In this document: positions 1 to 12,100 of the stretch, in pieces
Position numbering within the stretch: the stretch's first letter is position 1
Layout of the letters: every line of letters starts with the position of its first letter
Source of the DNA: Stichopus chloronotus
Taxonomy: Eukaryota; Echinodermata; Holothuroidea; Aspidochirotida; Stichopodidae
Assembly: GCA_021234535.1 (NCBI GenBank)
Contig: CM037849.1
Span: 62,001 to 126,000 of the forward strand
DNA: 64,000 bases
Direction: 5' to 3'
Notes under the pieces: model-generated
The model's database searches: none
What the model saw: only the letters and a program-made list of their open reading frames with translations
What the model was told of the DNA's origin: nothing
Translations under genes and position numbers: made by a program

Positions 1-1
1 T

Positions 2-565
2 GATCATGCAGAATATCACGATTCTGATCTTACGCAGTCCGATCGACCGATATTTGCAGAGGTGACATGTGAAAGCGAAGAGTTATTTCAAACTCAGAGA
101 CGTCCATGTATGGGGAAAGACTTCCAGAAGTCTACGGAAGCAATTCAAGAGCCAATCAACACTGTGCAAGGGGATGATTTCATAGATTTGCACCTGGAGG
201 AAAAGATTCTCGTTGGAGACAGTAAAGTTGAAACACAGATGCAACAGGTACTAGGCTACAACTTTGAGCAGAAAAATGTCAACAAGTATTCATCGGCACA
301 GTCTGTCTCGCCACTGAATGAGATCCAAATTGTCCGGCATACGATTCCGAATCAGTACAGAAAGTCTTCCGCCGGTAAAGAGAACAGAACTGGCAAAACC
401 AGGAAATCGTTTGGAAATGTGAAAATCGAAGACATCAAAGAAAGCATAGCGAACACTCCGCAAAAGGACATTACGATAAGGTCAAGAAGATCTTTTAGCA
501 AAATTCCCACTGACATCGTGGCCAAAAGGGTGTCGAAGCTTACCAGTACCCCAGAGAATCCATGA
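2..565 (+). CDS. Terminal exon (partial) of an unrecognised, probably nuclear protein
   Basis: The reading frame is open from base 2 to a TGA at 563-565, giving 187 residues that run off the left edge, so only the C-terminus is in view. I do not recognise the family. The first half is acidic and polar. The last 90 residues are basic and rich in Ser-Pro, Thr-Pro and Arg/Lys clusters, which fits a nuclear or phosphorylated protein. A KEN tripeptide lies at 377-385 in a basic, polar context; KEN boxes can act as APC/C degrons, but three residues are weak evidence. There is no membrane segment, signal peptide or catalytic motif. No acceptor was needed inside the window, so the exon start is probably further left. 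The coding call rests on the open frame length and the protein-like composition; the function is unknown. Confidence 0.5.
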   Translation, partial: DHAEYHDSDLTQSDRPIFAEVTCESEELFQTQRRPCMGKDFQKSTEAIQEPINTVQGDDFIDLHLEEKILVGDSKVETQMQQVLGYNFEQKNVNKYSSAQSVSPLNEIQIVRHTIPNQYRKSSAGKENRTGKTRKSFGNVKIEDIKESIANTPQKDITIRSRRSFSKIPTDIVAKRVSKLTSTPENP

Positions 566-2084
566 AATCCAGTTGTGCATTCAAGGGTAAAAACAAATAT
601 CTTCCCGACAAGAAGTAATCTCTTTCCTTAGTGAAAGATAGCAGTCATAACCACACCTTCACGTTGATGTACTTGCTTTCTTTTTTTCTTTTTTTTTTTC
701 ACCAATATTTTGCTAAGGAATTAAAAAGAAAATGGTAGCATGGCCACAAACAAGGCAAGCTGCATGTAACTATTTACATGCCAGATTCTGTTCATGCTTT
801 TCGAAGGATGCTGTCCCTGTGTTTGTGCCTCTCTACCGTGACTTATAGGGACAGGGAGGGCTCTTTCTGCTTTGATCATCAAATTTCCTTATTCTTTCCA
901 TAGAAACTGGAAGTCGAGGAAATAAGTACTTCTTTGAGGTGGTGTTATTGTAGACTGTCTGCAACAGCCACTGAAGGAAGATTCTTTGGTTCTGTCAGGT
1001 ATTATTGTGCATGTATTCAGACACGAAGTCGAACTTCAAATTATGTGAGATGCCAAAGTATTTTTCTTTTTTTTTTTCTAATTGTTTTTAGGGCATTTTT
1101 AATATCGAAGAAGCCCCATATCACTATGTAACCATAGTCTTGATTCTGCATTAGAGTGTTATTTTACCTTTGTTTTCTACAATATATTGAACAATGTAAT
1201 GTTTTCCTCGTAAGTCCCTGCTACTGTAATCACAGGGAAGTTCATGGAATGGTATCTCGCCATAAATTTTAATCAGTCAACACATAGCAACATGTCTTTG
1301 ATCATTGGGTAGGTTCTGTACCATAATCCATACTGATGACAGCAGAATCTTTTGATGGGTTGCTAAATTATCTTGACTCTAAGACCTCTGAAAGTTTTAA
1401 TATCATTGTAATCTCGTAAATGACTTGCAGGTGCTTTCAGTTTTCTTCAAGCAGGATGGTGGCACAGTGCAATCAAGCATCACAGCCAGCCAATTCATGT
1501 GCTTTCGGTGGACTAGAAAGTTCTTTCAAAATCAACAAATTTGAGAGAATTCGTAAGCCGCATTTCGCCCACCACTGTATTGGCAGTGAAGTTCATTCAG
1601 TGGGATTTTGTCATGTATTTTAATTGGTCAACCCATAACAACATTTGTAAGCTGCATTTTTAAATGTTTTCAATATTTAAAATACTAATATTAGTCAAGG
1701 TAAGGTGCTAGAAATATTTGTCATCCTTCTGTACACTCAGGGATGTAAAACATGTACCGGTACATAGTAGTGTGTTGGAGTGAATGCGGTTATTAACTTT
1801 ATATACTGAACTCGCAAAATGTCCCCTGGAATGAAGTGATGTCACCAAAACAATGTTCCAAGCGAGTCAACCCTTCAGTCTCATTTTACTACCGTCGACT
1901 CTGCAGAAGTCAAGCATTATTTATCACTTACATCGTAATTCATGCCTTGAAGGACAGTTGCTTAACTTTAGTCAAGAAGCAACGACACAATTGTTGAAGG
2001 GAACCTGTGGATTTTATAGTCCAACTTCATGTTGGGTGATTACAAACTCAGCAGTTTTAGATCAAACTTGGTGTCCTTTTTTCT

Positions 2085-2215
2085 TTCACAAGGTCAGGTC
2101 AGAGGTCAGATGGGAAAAGCGTAGACTGCTCATAGGCCCAGTCAGGGATCGACCTAGGTTGCGAACCTTATTGGCTTCAAAATACCAGCACACTTACCCA
2201 GTTAGCCACAGCAGC
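2085..2215 (-). mobile_element. tRNA-derived SINE fragment
   Basis: On the minus strand an A-box-like motif TGGCTAACTGGG (2208-2197) is followed about 43 bases later by a B-box-like motif GGTCGATCCC (2154-2145). This is the RNA polymerase III internal promoter spacing of a tRNA head. It continues into unrelated sequence ending in an A-rich tract near 2085-2095. There is no paired acceptor stem and the B box lacks one base of the consensus, so this is a SINE relic rather than a working tRNA gene. The boundaries are approximate. Confidence 0.6.
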
Positions 2216-5200
2216 GATAATATGCTGTTACATAGAACAACGAAAGTCATGACTATAGACGAACAGTGTTTCATTTCAAAGAAATTGTTATGGTAGCTCT
2301 TTGTAGCTTGGTATAGGAATTCATAACATTTTTAGGTTAACCTTTTTAAGTACAGACCTTAGAAATATTGTATTGATATCACTGTCTCTTAGTTGATATT
2401 TTTAAAGCTCCGGGGCTTACTCTTTGCCAGGATTTGACTTAATTTGTAATACCACAGTCTAAATTTCTTTTTAATTGTGCTGAACTCTTTCCTCTTCCTG
2501 ATACACAGAGCCAAAGTGTTTGCTTTAAGGAGAATTCAGTACTTTTCACCCAAAATGTTAGGCTAACAACTTTATTTTTGCACTTCTTCATTTTTATTTC
2601 AAAAATATTCACTTATTACTTGTATACTGTTCTTATCATCGTTTCACTGTAATGAGGCTTCTTCCTAAGCATTTGTCACAGGAAAGTCAGATCTAACGTA
2701 GGCAGGGTTTATGTCAAGAGAAGTTCCTCATAGGTAACTTTTACATCATCCATAGGTCCATCAAGTTGTACTGCAAGGTGTTGATCTTCCAAAGGTATAA
2801 CACCATTGCAAACAGTGAATTTCAGCACTGTGTTAGACAAGGGCCTATGGTAGGGCCCTAGTTTGTTTTCAGGGTGGAAATATGAGACAATGTCTGTTAT
2901 GAAGACAGGTCTTCCATTTCAAAAATTTTTATTTTGGTATTCCTTCAATGTAAGTTTCAACTACCACTTCTCTGGTTTCTTGAAGCAAGTCTTTGTATCA
3001 CGCAGGTAGCTAAGTCTCCAGGCCGGCTTGTAAATCCTGAGCCTAAGAATCTTCTTGTTTTTCAGGTATGATACAGTGTCTGGAAGGACTACATGGTGAC
3101 ACAACTTTCAGGAATTTGGATCTTTTTCTTTTTGATAAGCAAGTACAGTAAAAGTGCAGAAGCTTTCATCAATGGCATGAGGTTGTCCTGACCAATGTCC
3201 CATAATGTGTTGTTTATGAGGCATCATATCATAAAGCAATTTGAAGGGCGAAGGGTGACGAAACAAACGTCATGGACGTAGCTAGGAGGTTTGGAGTAAT
3301 GTTGGATAGTTCAGTTTTATACTCTGTCCACAGTACACTGATTCAATTGATGTATTTAAATTAGTTCCTGAGGCACATTGTTAACCCTCATCACAGAAAC
3401 CCTGGACTTTCACACACTAATATGGTACCTACCACTGCGTGTCTTTTAACCTTTATAAGAATCTTCACTCTGGTTCGGTTCATGTAACAATACCCTCAAT
3501 CATGTTTTTGTGAATTGTTGATGTCCGCGAATAATGTACCATACTCAGCTACTGCACACATGCAGTTAATATTTGTTTGCAAGACTTGCCAACCTTTCAG
3601 ACCCATTAAACATACAGATATTTAATAGCACCTGCAGTGTGTGTGGCACATCAGTTTTGTCAGATTAATTACACAACCAGGGAGTAAGGTAGCTGTAAAT
3701 TATATGGTATGTAACCACGGCAACACATGCTGTATTTTTAGGGACTGAATTATGACATTGTCTGCATTGCCCGTAATAGTTGATTCCTACTCTTAGACTG
3801 GCTTTGCTTAGATGGAGGTAATTAATTAGAGCCAGCTGAAATTAAACACAGGCGGTAAAACACGAATATGATGAAGCAGACAATGGGAAATAGAAAAATG
3901 ATTTTGGAGGGCATAGGCATGAATTTTTGTTGTGATCAGTGAGGCTGAACCTGATGGAATGTGATACCACCCTGGGGAGTTGTGTGTGTAAGGAGAGGGG
4001 ACTTTGTGGAAATTTTTGAAGAATTAAAGACATTTAGATGTTGTTTAGTGTCCACAAATGTCTGAATTTGTGATAACCTTTTCTGATACTTTCCGAATCA
4101 TCAGACGACTATTATTTTGCTAGAGCAAAATACCTCCTAAAAAAAAAAAAAACAACTGATAGGTAGTCCTTCAAGAAGCTCAAATTTGACAAATGACAGT
4201 ATGTGCATGTATGGGAGATCTGGTGTAAAACTTACGTCCTGTCAGTGGTTTGTCAGAGAAGGGGGCCAAAGTGTAGGGCAAGGAGTAATGACTACATTGG
4301 CATATAGGTAGAGTGCCACCATCACAGATGAAAACTTTTTTGATGCAAACACTCTCAGATTGTAAATGGCACTTTCCAGTCTCTCTGGCCTCGTAAAAAG
4401 GGTTTTTCATCCTCTGAAACTGGTGGAGGGTGACAGGAGCATGTTTCTGTCTTGCATCTTTTGGATTGGAAGACTTTCACCCCAGTATTTCCTTGGTGGA
4501 GGGTGGTGGGGGTGCGTACTTGATTTGGGTGTTTGGATCGAAGTGTCCAATCTTTTCATTCAATCTATCTTCCTTTTAGAATAGCACGTAACGAACTTAT
4601 AACAGCAATAGAAATGACAAAAAACAGCATAATTTTTCATACCATCTATTTTATATTTTATCATTCTCTATTTTATACTTCTCTGAATTATTAACTTAAA
4701 TAGGCTGACATAAAATGTTGCTTTCTCTTTCCTATTTTTGTTCTAACCAGTACTACTGTATTAACATTCATAACAGAGCCCAGCCTCATTTTTGTATATA
4801 ATTCTAGCTATATGCAGTACTTACATTCAAGTCTTGTACATAACAAGCGATAAAGTTTACTGTAACGTTAATTGAAATACAGCACCAACGAAACTCAGTA
4901 ACTACGTCTTTTCTCTTCATTTGTTAGGTGTCTATTTGCCCCCGAGCCAAAATAACGAAAGATCGTAAGGAACTTAAAAATAATGAAATAAGGCACCAGC
5001 AAAGCGATACAAGCGAATTTCTCTTGCAATGACCTTGCGATAAACCAGACAAGACTGGTGGTTGCTGAGGAGCCAAGGTTTGGCAATGATTCAGGTTCCT
5101 GCCTCCCCGAAAGGTTACAAAAAAGTCGCGAAATTTTACTTTTGATTTCCAGACTGGAAATGTCATGAAATTTTGTAAAAAGGAGAGTGAAAATGTCATG

Positions 5201-5353
5201 GAAAAGTCATAAAATCAAGACCGAAATATTAATTTATTTTTTTTAGGAGTTGAAAAAATTTCCTACTACCATCATTACACCATTATTCATTGATGAATTT
5301 ATGAGTAATTTTGTTGAGTAAAAGTCACGAAATAGTCATGGAAAAGTCATAAA

Positions 5354-5615
5354 GTTTTATTTGTATGACGGTGCAGGAAGACTAATGAAACAGAAATTGA
5401 ATGATTACAACTTCCCTGTACCCCCTTCCTCACTGTCCCTACCCACTGAAATATCTCAAAAATAATACAATTTCTCATGAATTTTTTCTGTCATGAGATT
5501 TTATTTGCATGATGGTGCAGGAAGGCTAATGAAACAGAGAAATGGAAGGATTATAACTTCCTTGTGACCCCTTCCTCACTGTCCTTATCCACTGAAGTAT
5601 CTCAATAATGAACAA
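5354..5615. repeat. Direct duplication, two ~118-bp copies
   Basis: Copy 1 (5354-5470) and copy 2 (5497-5615) share long colinear blocks, for example GGTGCAGGAAG, CTAATGAAACAGA and CCCCTTCCTCACTGTCC, with scattered substitutions and small indels. They are spaced by about 144 bases. Related short phrases (GTCATGGAAAAGTCATAAA) also occur just upstream at about 5190-5210 and 5335-5352. It is an old local tandem duplication with no coding content. Confidence 0.75.
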
Positions 5616-7664
5616 TAAGACGTATTCTGTATGCTCTTAATATCAAACTTCCCCCCAGCATTGGGAATGGTGACCCACACAGATCAAGCAGATGCTAGTT
5701 CCCGAGTCTCCATGAACTCACATTCCTTGGTCACAGTTGAGTGGGTGGACATTCTACCTAGATAGATGATTCTAATTGTGACCAAAGGACAATTGTGGCA
5801 AGCAATTCTGGAAAAATAAACTCCATGTTTGGAATGTACTGTTCAAAAATGTCAAATCTGAACATAAAGTGTCTTTGACCTTTAAAGTTGGACAAAATAA
5901 AAGACAAATGGAAAGTAATTGTTATGACTACTTACACTGGACTGCTAAGCATTCAGTATGGCAGATATGACACTGTCACCAAATAAATTCCATGCAAATA
6001 AGTTTGATGATAACCACAGATAAATAATGGTTCATGTAAAGATAGAAAGAGTAAAATTATCGTTGTAGTAAATTCATCGACAGTAAAAGTTTACTATTGC
6101 ACTAAAAGAATCATTTTAATGTAATTAAATCATGTGACATAATGTCAGTCTGAAATATTCCCAAAATGGCAGCTTTTGACACTAATTGTTTCAAAATTAA
6201 TACTACACTCATGCATAATGGATGACTCGTTTGAGCCAAAGCAAACCCCCTTCTTTCGCTGGCAGTTCAAAATCAACATATGGCAGAGATACTCTGTGTA
6301 ACAGGCAAATTGTTTCCATCCTTCAACTTTTGTGATGACAAAGACGATATATTACAAACAGGTAACAAACTAAGTGATGCATGGACTTTAATGCACATTG
6401 CATCAGTATCCCCAAAATCAGTAATAAAAGGTAGACAGCGGTAGTAAAAAGGAAGTAATGAAAAACAAGCACAAAAGTACAGAGGTGTCTTTACAACAGG
6501 TTTGTATCTACTGTAATAACTATGAAGGAAAATCACATTTGGTGCATTTCAGCCTGGTTAGAAAAGGCACTCAGAGTGACAGGGTTCACGACGGAGGGAG
6601 GAAGCTGACTCACATTTGACTGATGGATATGGAGAAGAGACGTCCATTGGTACCAAACACAGACCAAGAAAGATAAAATGGATATACTGAGGCAATAAAA
6701 CACAAAACTATCATCGTTACGGTGAACATCTCGAACATAGTAACTTCAATTGACAATTACACGTACTGCAGCATGCTAAGTTATGATGGCTGGTACAGTA
6801 GAACCTCAACAAAACTGTATTTTCTAAGTTTGAGCTGGTATTCCACCCCCCTTCCCCCCTCTCACTGCTCAGTACAGTCACAGTATTTTCGTTCACAACC
6901 AGTTGCCTCTTGCTGAAACTGAAACTTGCCCTAACAGAGGCTAACACAGTATAATAAGTTTACTTCAGTTAAGCTATTGAAGAGAGAAAGGAAGAGAAGA
7001 AATCAACATCATTTTGCCAATAGTTCAGACCATGGCAATCTGGTCAAATGTGATAATAATAATAACACTGAATAAGCTGTTTGTATTATGAAAATATGTG
7101 TCATCAGTGGTTATTTAATATTTAAGGCACTTAGTATGGTTGTCATATTTCAACACAACTCTCCTTGGGTTGTGAGCATTCACTCCTACACAGAATTGTC
7201 AACCTCAAAAAATGGCAAACCTTGGGGTCCTAGGAAGAAAACCTGGAATTCATTTTTCAATCCTGGAGGGTTTTATAAAGCTCCTACCAAATGATGAAAC
7301 TAACATGGCTCTCATGGGCTATCATGTTTTTGAACAAATGTTTCGACTAAAATTAAAATGAGTGCATGAAGTGCAAAGAAGAAGCCAACTTGATACTGTG
7401 CAGCAGGCAGTAAGTGTTACTAAAACAGTAACACCCTCTTAGGAACTCAACATAAACATAACTCAACGTCAGTACAGCATGTGGCACTGGATGTAAAGGG
7501 ATGTGCCACAATATTGAACAGATTTGATTCAAAGGTAGGCCTCAGTATTGGTAGTGCATCTTGCAGGGTGTAACAGAATACTAATTACAACTCTGTTCTG
7601 CAATTACCATCAGAGTGGAAAGCATTTTTCTTTTTTTCAGTAATCCTGAATTATTAATGAAACT

Positions 7665-8670
7665 GCTACCAGTGCACACCACAATATTAAATTTCTCCTG
7701 TTGTGTACCATCATCACTACCATTGCATTGCACACATAATTATGTTTCATTATCAGAGCATGATCCATAAGTATGTGCCATGATTACTTATAGTCTTAAA
7801 AATGTGTTACCATAGAAACATATACGTCAGAATGACATCTGGGAACAAAAAGTGAATCCATGGTATTTGAGTGGCAGCCTAACTCTGTTTGGAAAGCTTT
7901 CTCATGACACTGCACATACTACAAATGCGATGGAAGTGACTGAAAAAAATTTAAGATAATACAACTCACAAGCAGCTTAACATTGGAATGCAGTTTGCCC
8001 TGTTCAGGTTTTATAAAATAAAAAAAAAACAAATGGTTGCATTTACTTCAGCTTTACCTAAAGATGTAGTCAGATTTGGGTTAAATTCTCTGGTCGTAGT
8101 ACATAACATACGGCAATCTTTGAAGGCAGAACTGTTTTGCCTTACAAAGCAAGGATGCCACCAACTGTGTTTGACTACATTTGTTTGTTGTGTGATTAGT
8201 TAGCTTGACATGATTCTGGTTTACACACATTTCTATGCCATTGGTATAAACCATCACCACTATCAACATGCACCATACTGACCACCGTTGAACTGTATCA
8301 CAGTGACACATCATTGAGTTCAACAATTGCTACCAGGGTGTACCATTCCTATCATTGTGCTGTGATTCCTGGCAGAGTCTAGTGCTGTGTTCCATGGTCT
8401 GTGGCATAATTATCACTGTCGGTGTGTACCATAACTGCTACCAGTAGTATGGTACAGCTTGCAGTGTGTGCCACCACCCATCAATGTCTACGTGAATGGT
8501 ACAGCAAGCTGTCAGTGTGTGCCATTAACACTATTAATCTACTGAACGCAAACTTTGTTTACTATTATGAAGTATGTGTATATTACCATAACTGTTACAA
8601 TGACCAGCACTTAAGTGTGCAACACACTTGCTGTCACTGTGTGCCTGCCACCATTGAGACTGCCACGGTA
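7665..8670. repeat. Degenerate repeat-rich tract with recurring GTGTGCCAT/ACCATCACTA phrases
   Basis: Variants of GTGTGTACCAT and CACTACCATTG recur irregularly, for example near 7707, 8255, 8330, 8430, 8465 and 8515. This suggests a heavily decayed minisatellite. I could not define a constant period by eye, so the call is tentative. Confidence 0.3.
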
Positions 8671-8999
8671 GGGCTACAATGCTGCTGATGCAGTTTTTTA
8701 GTCTCCAAGACTACAGTGTATATAATAAATATAAGTGAATAATACAGTATAAAAATCAAATAATGTTAAAGAATAAAGAATGTGACATGGTACAAGAAAG
8801 AAAAGAACAAAAAAATCATTTATCTGATCTAAGCAACAATTGGAGTTACGAAACTTACGCATTCTTCATGCCCAGTGCTGTTAAATGCAAGTTATTTCTG
8901 AGGTCATATTCTGTATACAAGGTAACATTAGTTCTCTTAGGTGAACTCATAAATACCACACGTTCTCTGCCACCATTTCACACCCAGACAATCAAATAA

Positions 9000-9144
9000 T
9001 CAAAAAGGCACAAAATGCACAACATGTTCAATGAAGGAACGTTCACCAAATGCTTCACAAAATGTTTCAACCTCCTGCAAGGAATTCAGCAGAAGGTCTG
9101 AAAGACAAGTCCGTTGCTCCGTGAACTGATCTCTGATAGCGGTC
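9000..9144 (-). CDS. SLC2A12: Candidate last exon of the GLUT12-like gene (47-residue tail)
   Basis: The acceptor GTTTGTTTTTCAG opens 145 nt in the right phase and ends at TGA (9002-9000). It would give a cytosolic tail of 47 residues, about as long as that of GLUT12 in vertebrates. I see no clear similarity in the tail itself, which evolves fast in this family. Confidence 0.5.
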
Positions 9145-12100
9145 CTGAAAAACAAACTATGACAGGCCACAAAGCGAATGCAGAGAAAAAAACACTTCTG
9201 CCACAAACAGTGTAGAGAGGTAGAAGCAGAAACGGGAGGATGTTGGCCACAGCGTGGCTGGATGGTCGTGGAGTGGGTGCCAGAAATGACTGGAATTAAG
9301 CCGTTTACGCATTGATGCTGACCATCAACAAACGCAATGAGGGATGTCTGTGAAAAAAAGTCTGTCTTGACATAGATATCTCAACTGCTTCCTGATTTAT
9401 GATTACTGTAAATGTCAACATGCACTGACCAAAGTTCCTACCAATTCCAACCTCTTTTCCCCTTACCCCCCCATTCAAAAGGGAACAAAAGTGAAGAAAA
9501 AAAAAAAAGGAGCAATTTTCAGAAATCTCCCAATTCAATCATATTGAAAACTTTCATGTTGGTGGATTAAATGCGTCCTGAGGATACAGCAGAGCAAAGT
9601 TGAAGACTGCTGTTCATCTCGGTCACTTATGCGACGATGTCACCGTCTGAATAGCTTGCATCGCAAATCTCTGTCATGGAACCTCCACAATGGATACATC
9701 TGCAACATCTCCTGTTGACGTGAGAAAAAAAAAAAGTCAAAAATAAGAGTATGTTACGTTTCATCATCCGCTTGTAGCAAACATTGAAGGGTACAAAACA
9801 TCATGGCATCACAAATTGCTCTCATGATAACAAACCCGGTCAGCATCAGGATATAAATACTGAAGGAATGATCATGTGAAAAAGAAAGAAACATCATTTG
9901 AAAGCACCCTCATTGAAAATCAGCGACGCACTCCTTCTTTGGATCTGTTGTCATGGCAACTAGTACAAATTTTGTTGTATTATTTACAAGTCTACAAGTT
10001 AGCCACCCTTAAAGGCATGCAAAAGATCAGTCCAATCAGAGGTCAGGTTAACACCGATGACACTTGACCAAACAACATTCCTTACTCAAGCTAGGGAGAG
10101 GAATAAAAACACATACTCATGAATACTAGCCATGGGAAGTCAGCATAAGAAACTTTAAAACAAAATAACAATTTCTTTCTTTTCACTGGGACAGTTTCTG
10201 ACAGTGTATGTCAGTGGTAGATCCCTTTTTACGACAAATCTTGTAGGGATATATTTATGCTTATATTTGATTTGAAGGGAAAAAAAGCAAAAAGTTATAA
10301 GATGCATGTTACGTGAAGTTTTCTTCCACAGAAAAATGCATCGACAGCACACAGCTGCTGCTTCTGGCGTTGCCATGACACTACATGGTGTGCATGGATG
10401 GTATTTACCTCCTGTTCAATTCTTGAGAGATGCTTTCCAGGGACCGTCCCTTCGTCTCAGGGATGAAGCACAACACGTAGAGTACCGACAAGATGCAAAT
10501 CGCACCAAACCCGAGGAATGTGGTGGAAGGTCCTAGATTGTCTGTTGATGTTTACAGAAATATATCCTGATGTGAATATCTGCGTCGCTGTATACATTCA
10601 TGTGCAAACATATTCTATGATCTGAAATCAGTAGATCAGTCTAACAGACAAAGAGACATAAAGCACAGGCTGGTGAGTTATGAGTTTCAATTTCGTTTCT
10701 TGTTGTTTCAAATATTGTATATATTATAAATATATTATATATATTGTTTCCAATAAAGAGATTCTTTTTTGAGTTGATTTTGCACATCATTTCACATTTA
10801 GAAACAAATAGAGAGCAGCATATGCACAGGCAGTAGACAAATATCTTCATTAGGGACAGAGGCATCTATAGATTTCTGATGTTTGAATTCGCTGCTAGTG
10901 ACTTTACAAGATTTTCGAAATTCAGCTGGAAACAGTGTTCACTTAAATGTGATGTCCTATATCAGACAGCAGAAAGCTGAACACCACGTAACATTAACAA
11001 GATTTTGTGACATTATTAATTCACTTGGTGTCACTGAGAAGAGGCAGTTGATCATGTGCTACATAGTTAGTTGAAGTGAAGTGAAGCTACTCACTGAGAA
11101 TATCAAGGAATGTGAGATTGATGACTATATTCGTCATCCAGTTCATGGAGTTGGCCAGGGATGAAGCACGCCCTCTAACATCGACAGGGAAAAATTCACT
11201 GAGAAGCAGCCATACAACTGTTTGAAGAGCACAACAAAAACAAAAGAACTTATTACAATCAAGGGATCATTTGAGGAGACCTATGAAAACAGACTTTACA
11301 ACATATACATGTAACAGGTCACCAGGACTGTTATAGGAATAATATGTAAATGATGGAAAGTTCCTTTCAAAAGTTATATCATCCTGTCAAATCTGAGATC
11401 TCTGCATATTCTGAAGGAATACTGAAGACTTCTAGGACTGGATTTCAGACTGTCCAACACAAACCCTTGACATACACTGAGAAAAAGAAAACACTATAAA
11501 ATATCTACAATAAAAATCCCTAACTTACATGAGACACCGAAAATAATACAAAATGTCAACAACAAAAAGAAGAAAAGTATGCATTCAAAGAAAGAGACAC
11601 AAATCATAGAAGATGCACCATGAACTCACCTGGGCCATAACCCAAAGAGAAAGCAAAAACGTAGAGCATCAGTGACATCACTGCTACAGCTTTAGCAGAG
11701 GGGGGTGTTGATGGAGTCAAGGAGGATGGAGAGTCAGTCTTGTTTGCATCTCTTTCAAGTCTGAACACCTCCACCAGATGACCACCATCATCGTTTATCT
11801 TCAAAAGATGGAAGAAGAGAATGCAATGACAGTTGGTAGGTGAGTCTAAAATTATCCCATCTCCACTGACGTTCAGTTGCACGATGCTCGTAAATATCTG
11901 TAACAGGGGCAGGCTACATTCCGACAATGACACACAAACAGCTTGTACAGTGACTAATAATTAAGCCCCGCAGATATCTTTGGAGTGTACCTGCTGCTGT
12001 AATTTGTGTTTGTGTTCTATTAACTTCAAGTAATCAAGGGTAACTAACCTCACGACCACGCCGATCACGCTTCATCCGATTATGGCCACTATTAAAATTG

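Larger units (their letters stand above)
566..8999. other. Non-coding stretch between the left gene and the transporter gene
   Basis: I see no convincing exon here. It should contain the 3' UTR of the left gene (+) and the 3' UTR of the transporter (-); an ATTAAA-like signal lies near 720. It is AT-rich, with short poly-A or poly-T runs such as 4139-4152. A SINE, a ~145-bp direct duplication and a degenerate minisatellite-like tract are listed separately. The short open frames lack splice context or recognisable domains. Confidence 0.5.

Noticed and set aside
2130..2215. Functional tRNA gene on the minus strand
   Set aside because: A- and B-box-like motifs exist, but no acceptor stem pairs and the B box is imperfect; a SINE relic explains it.
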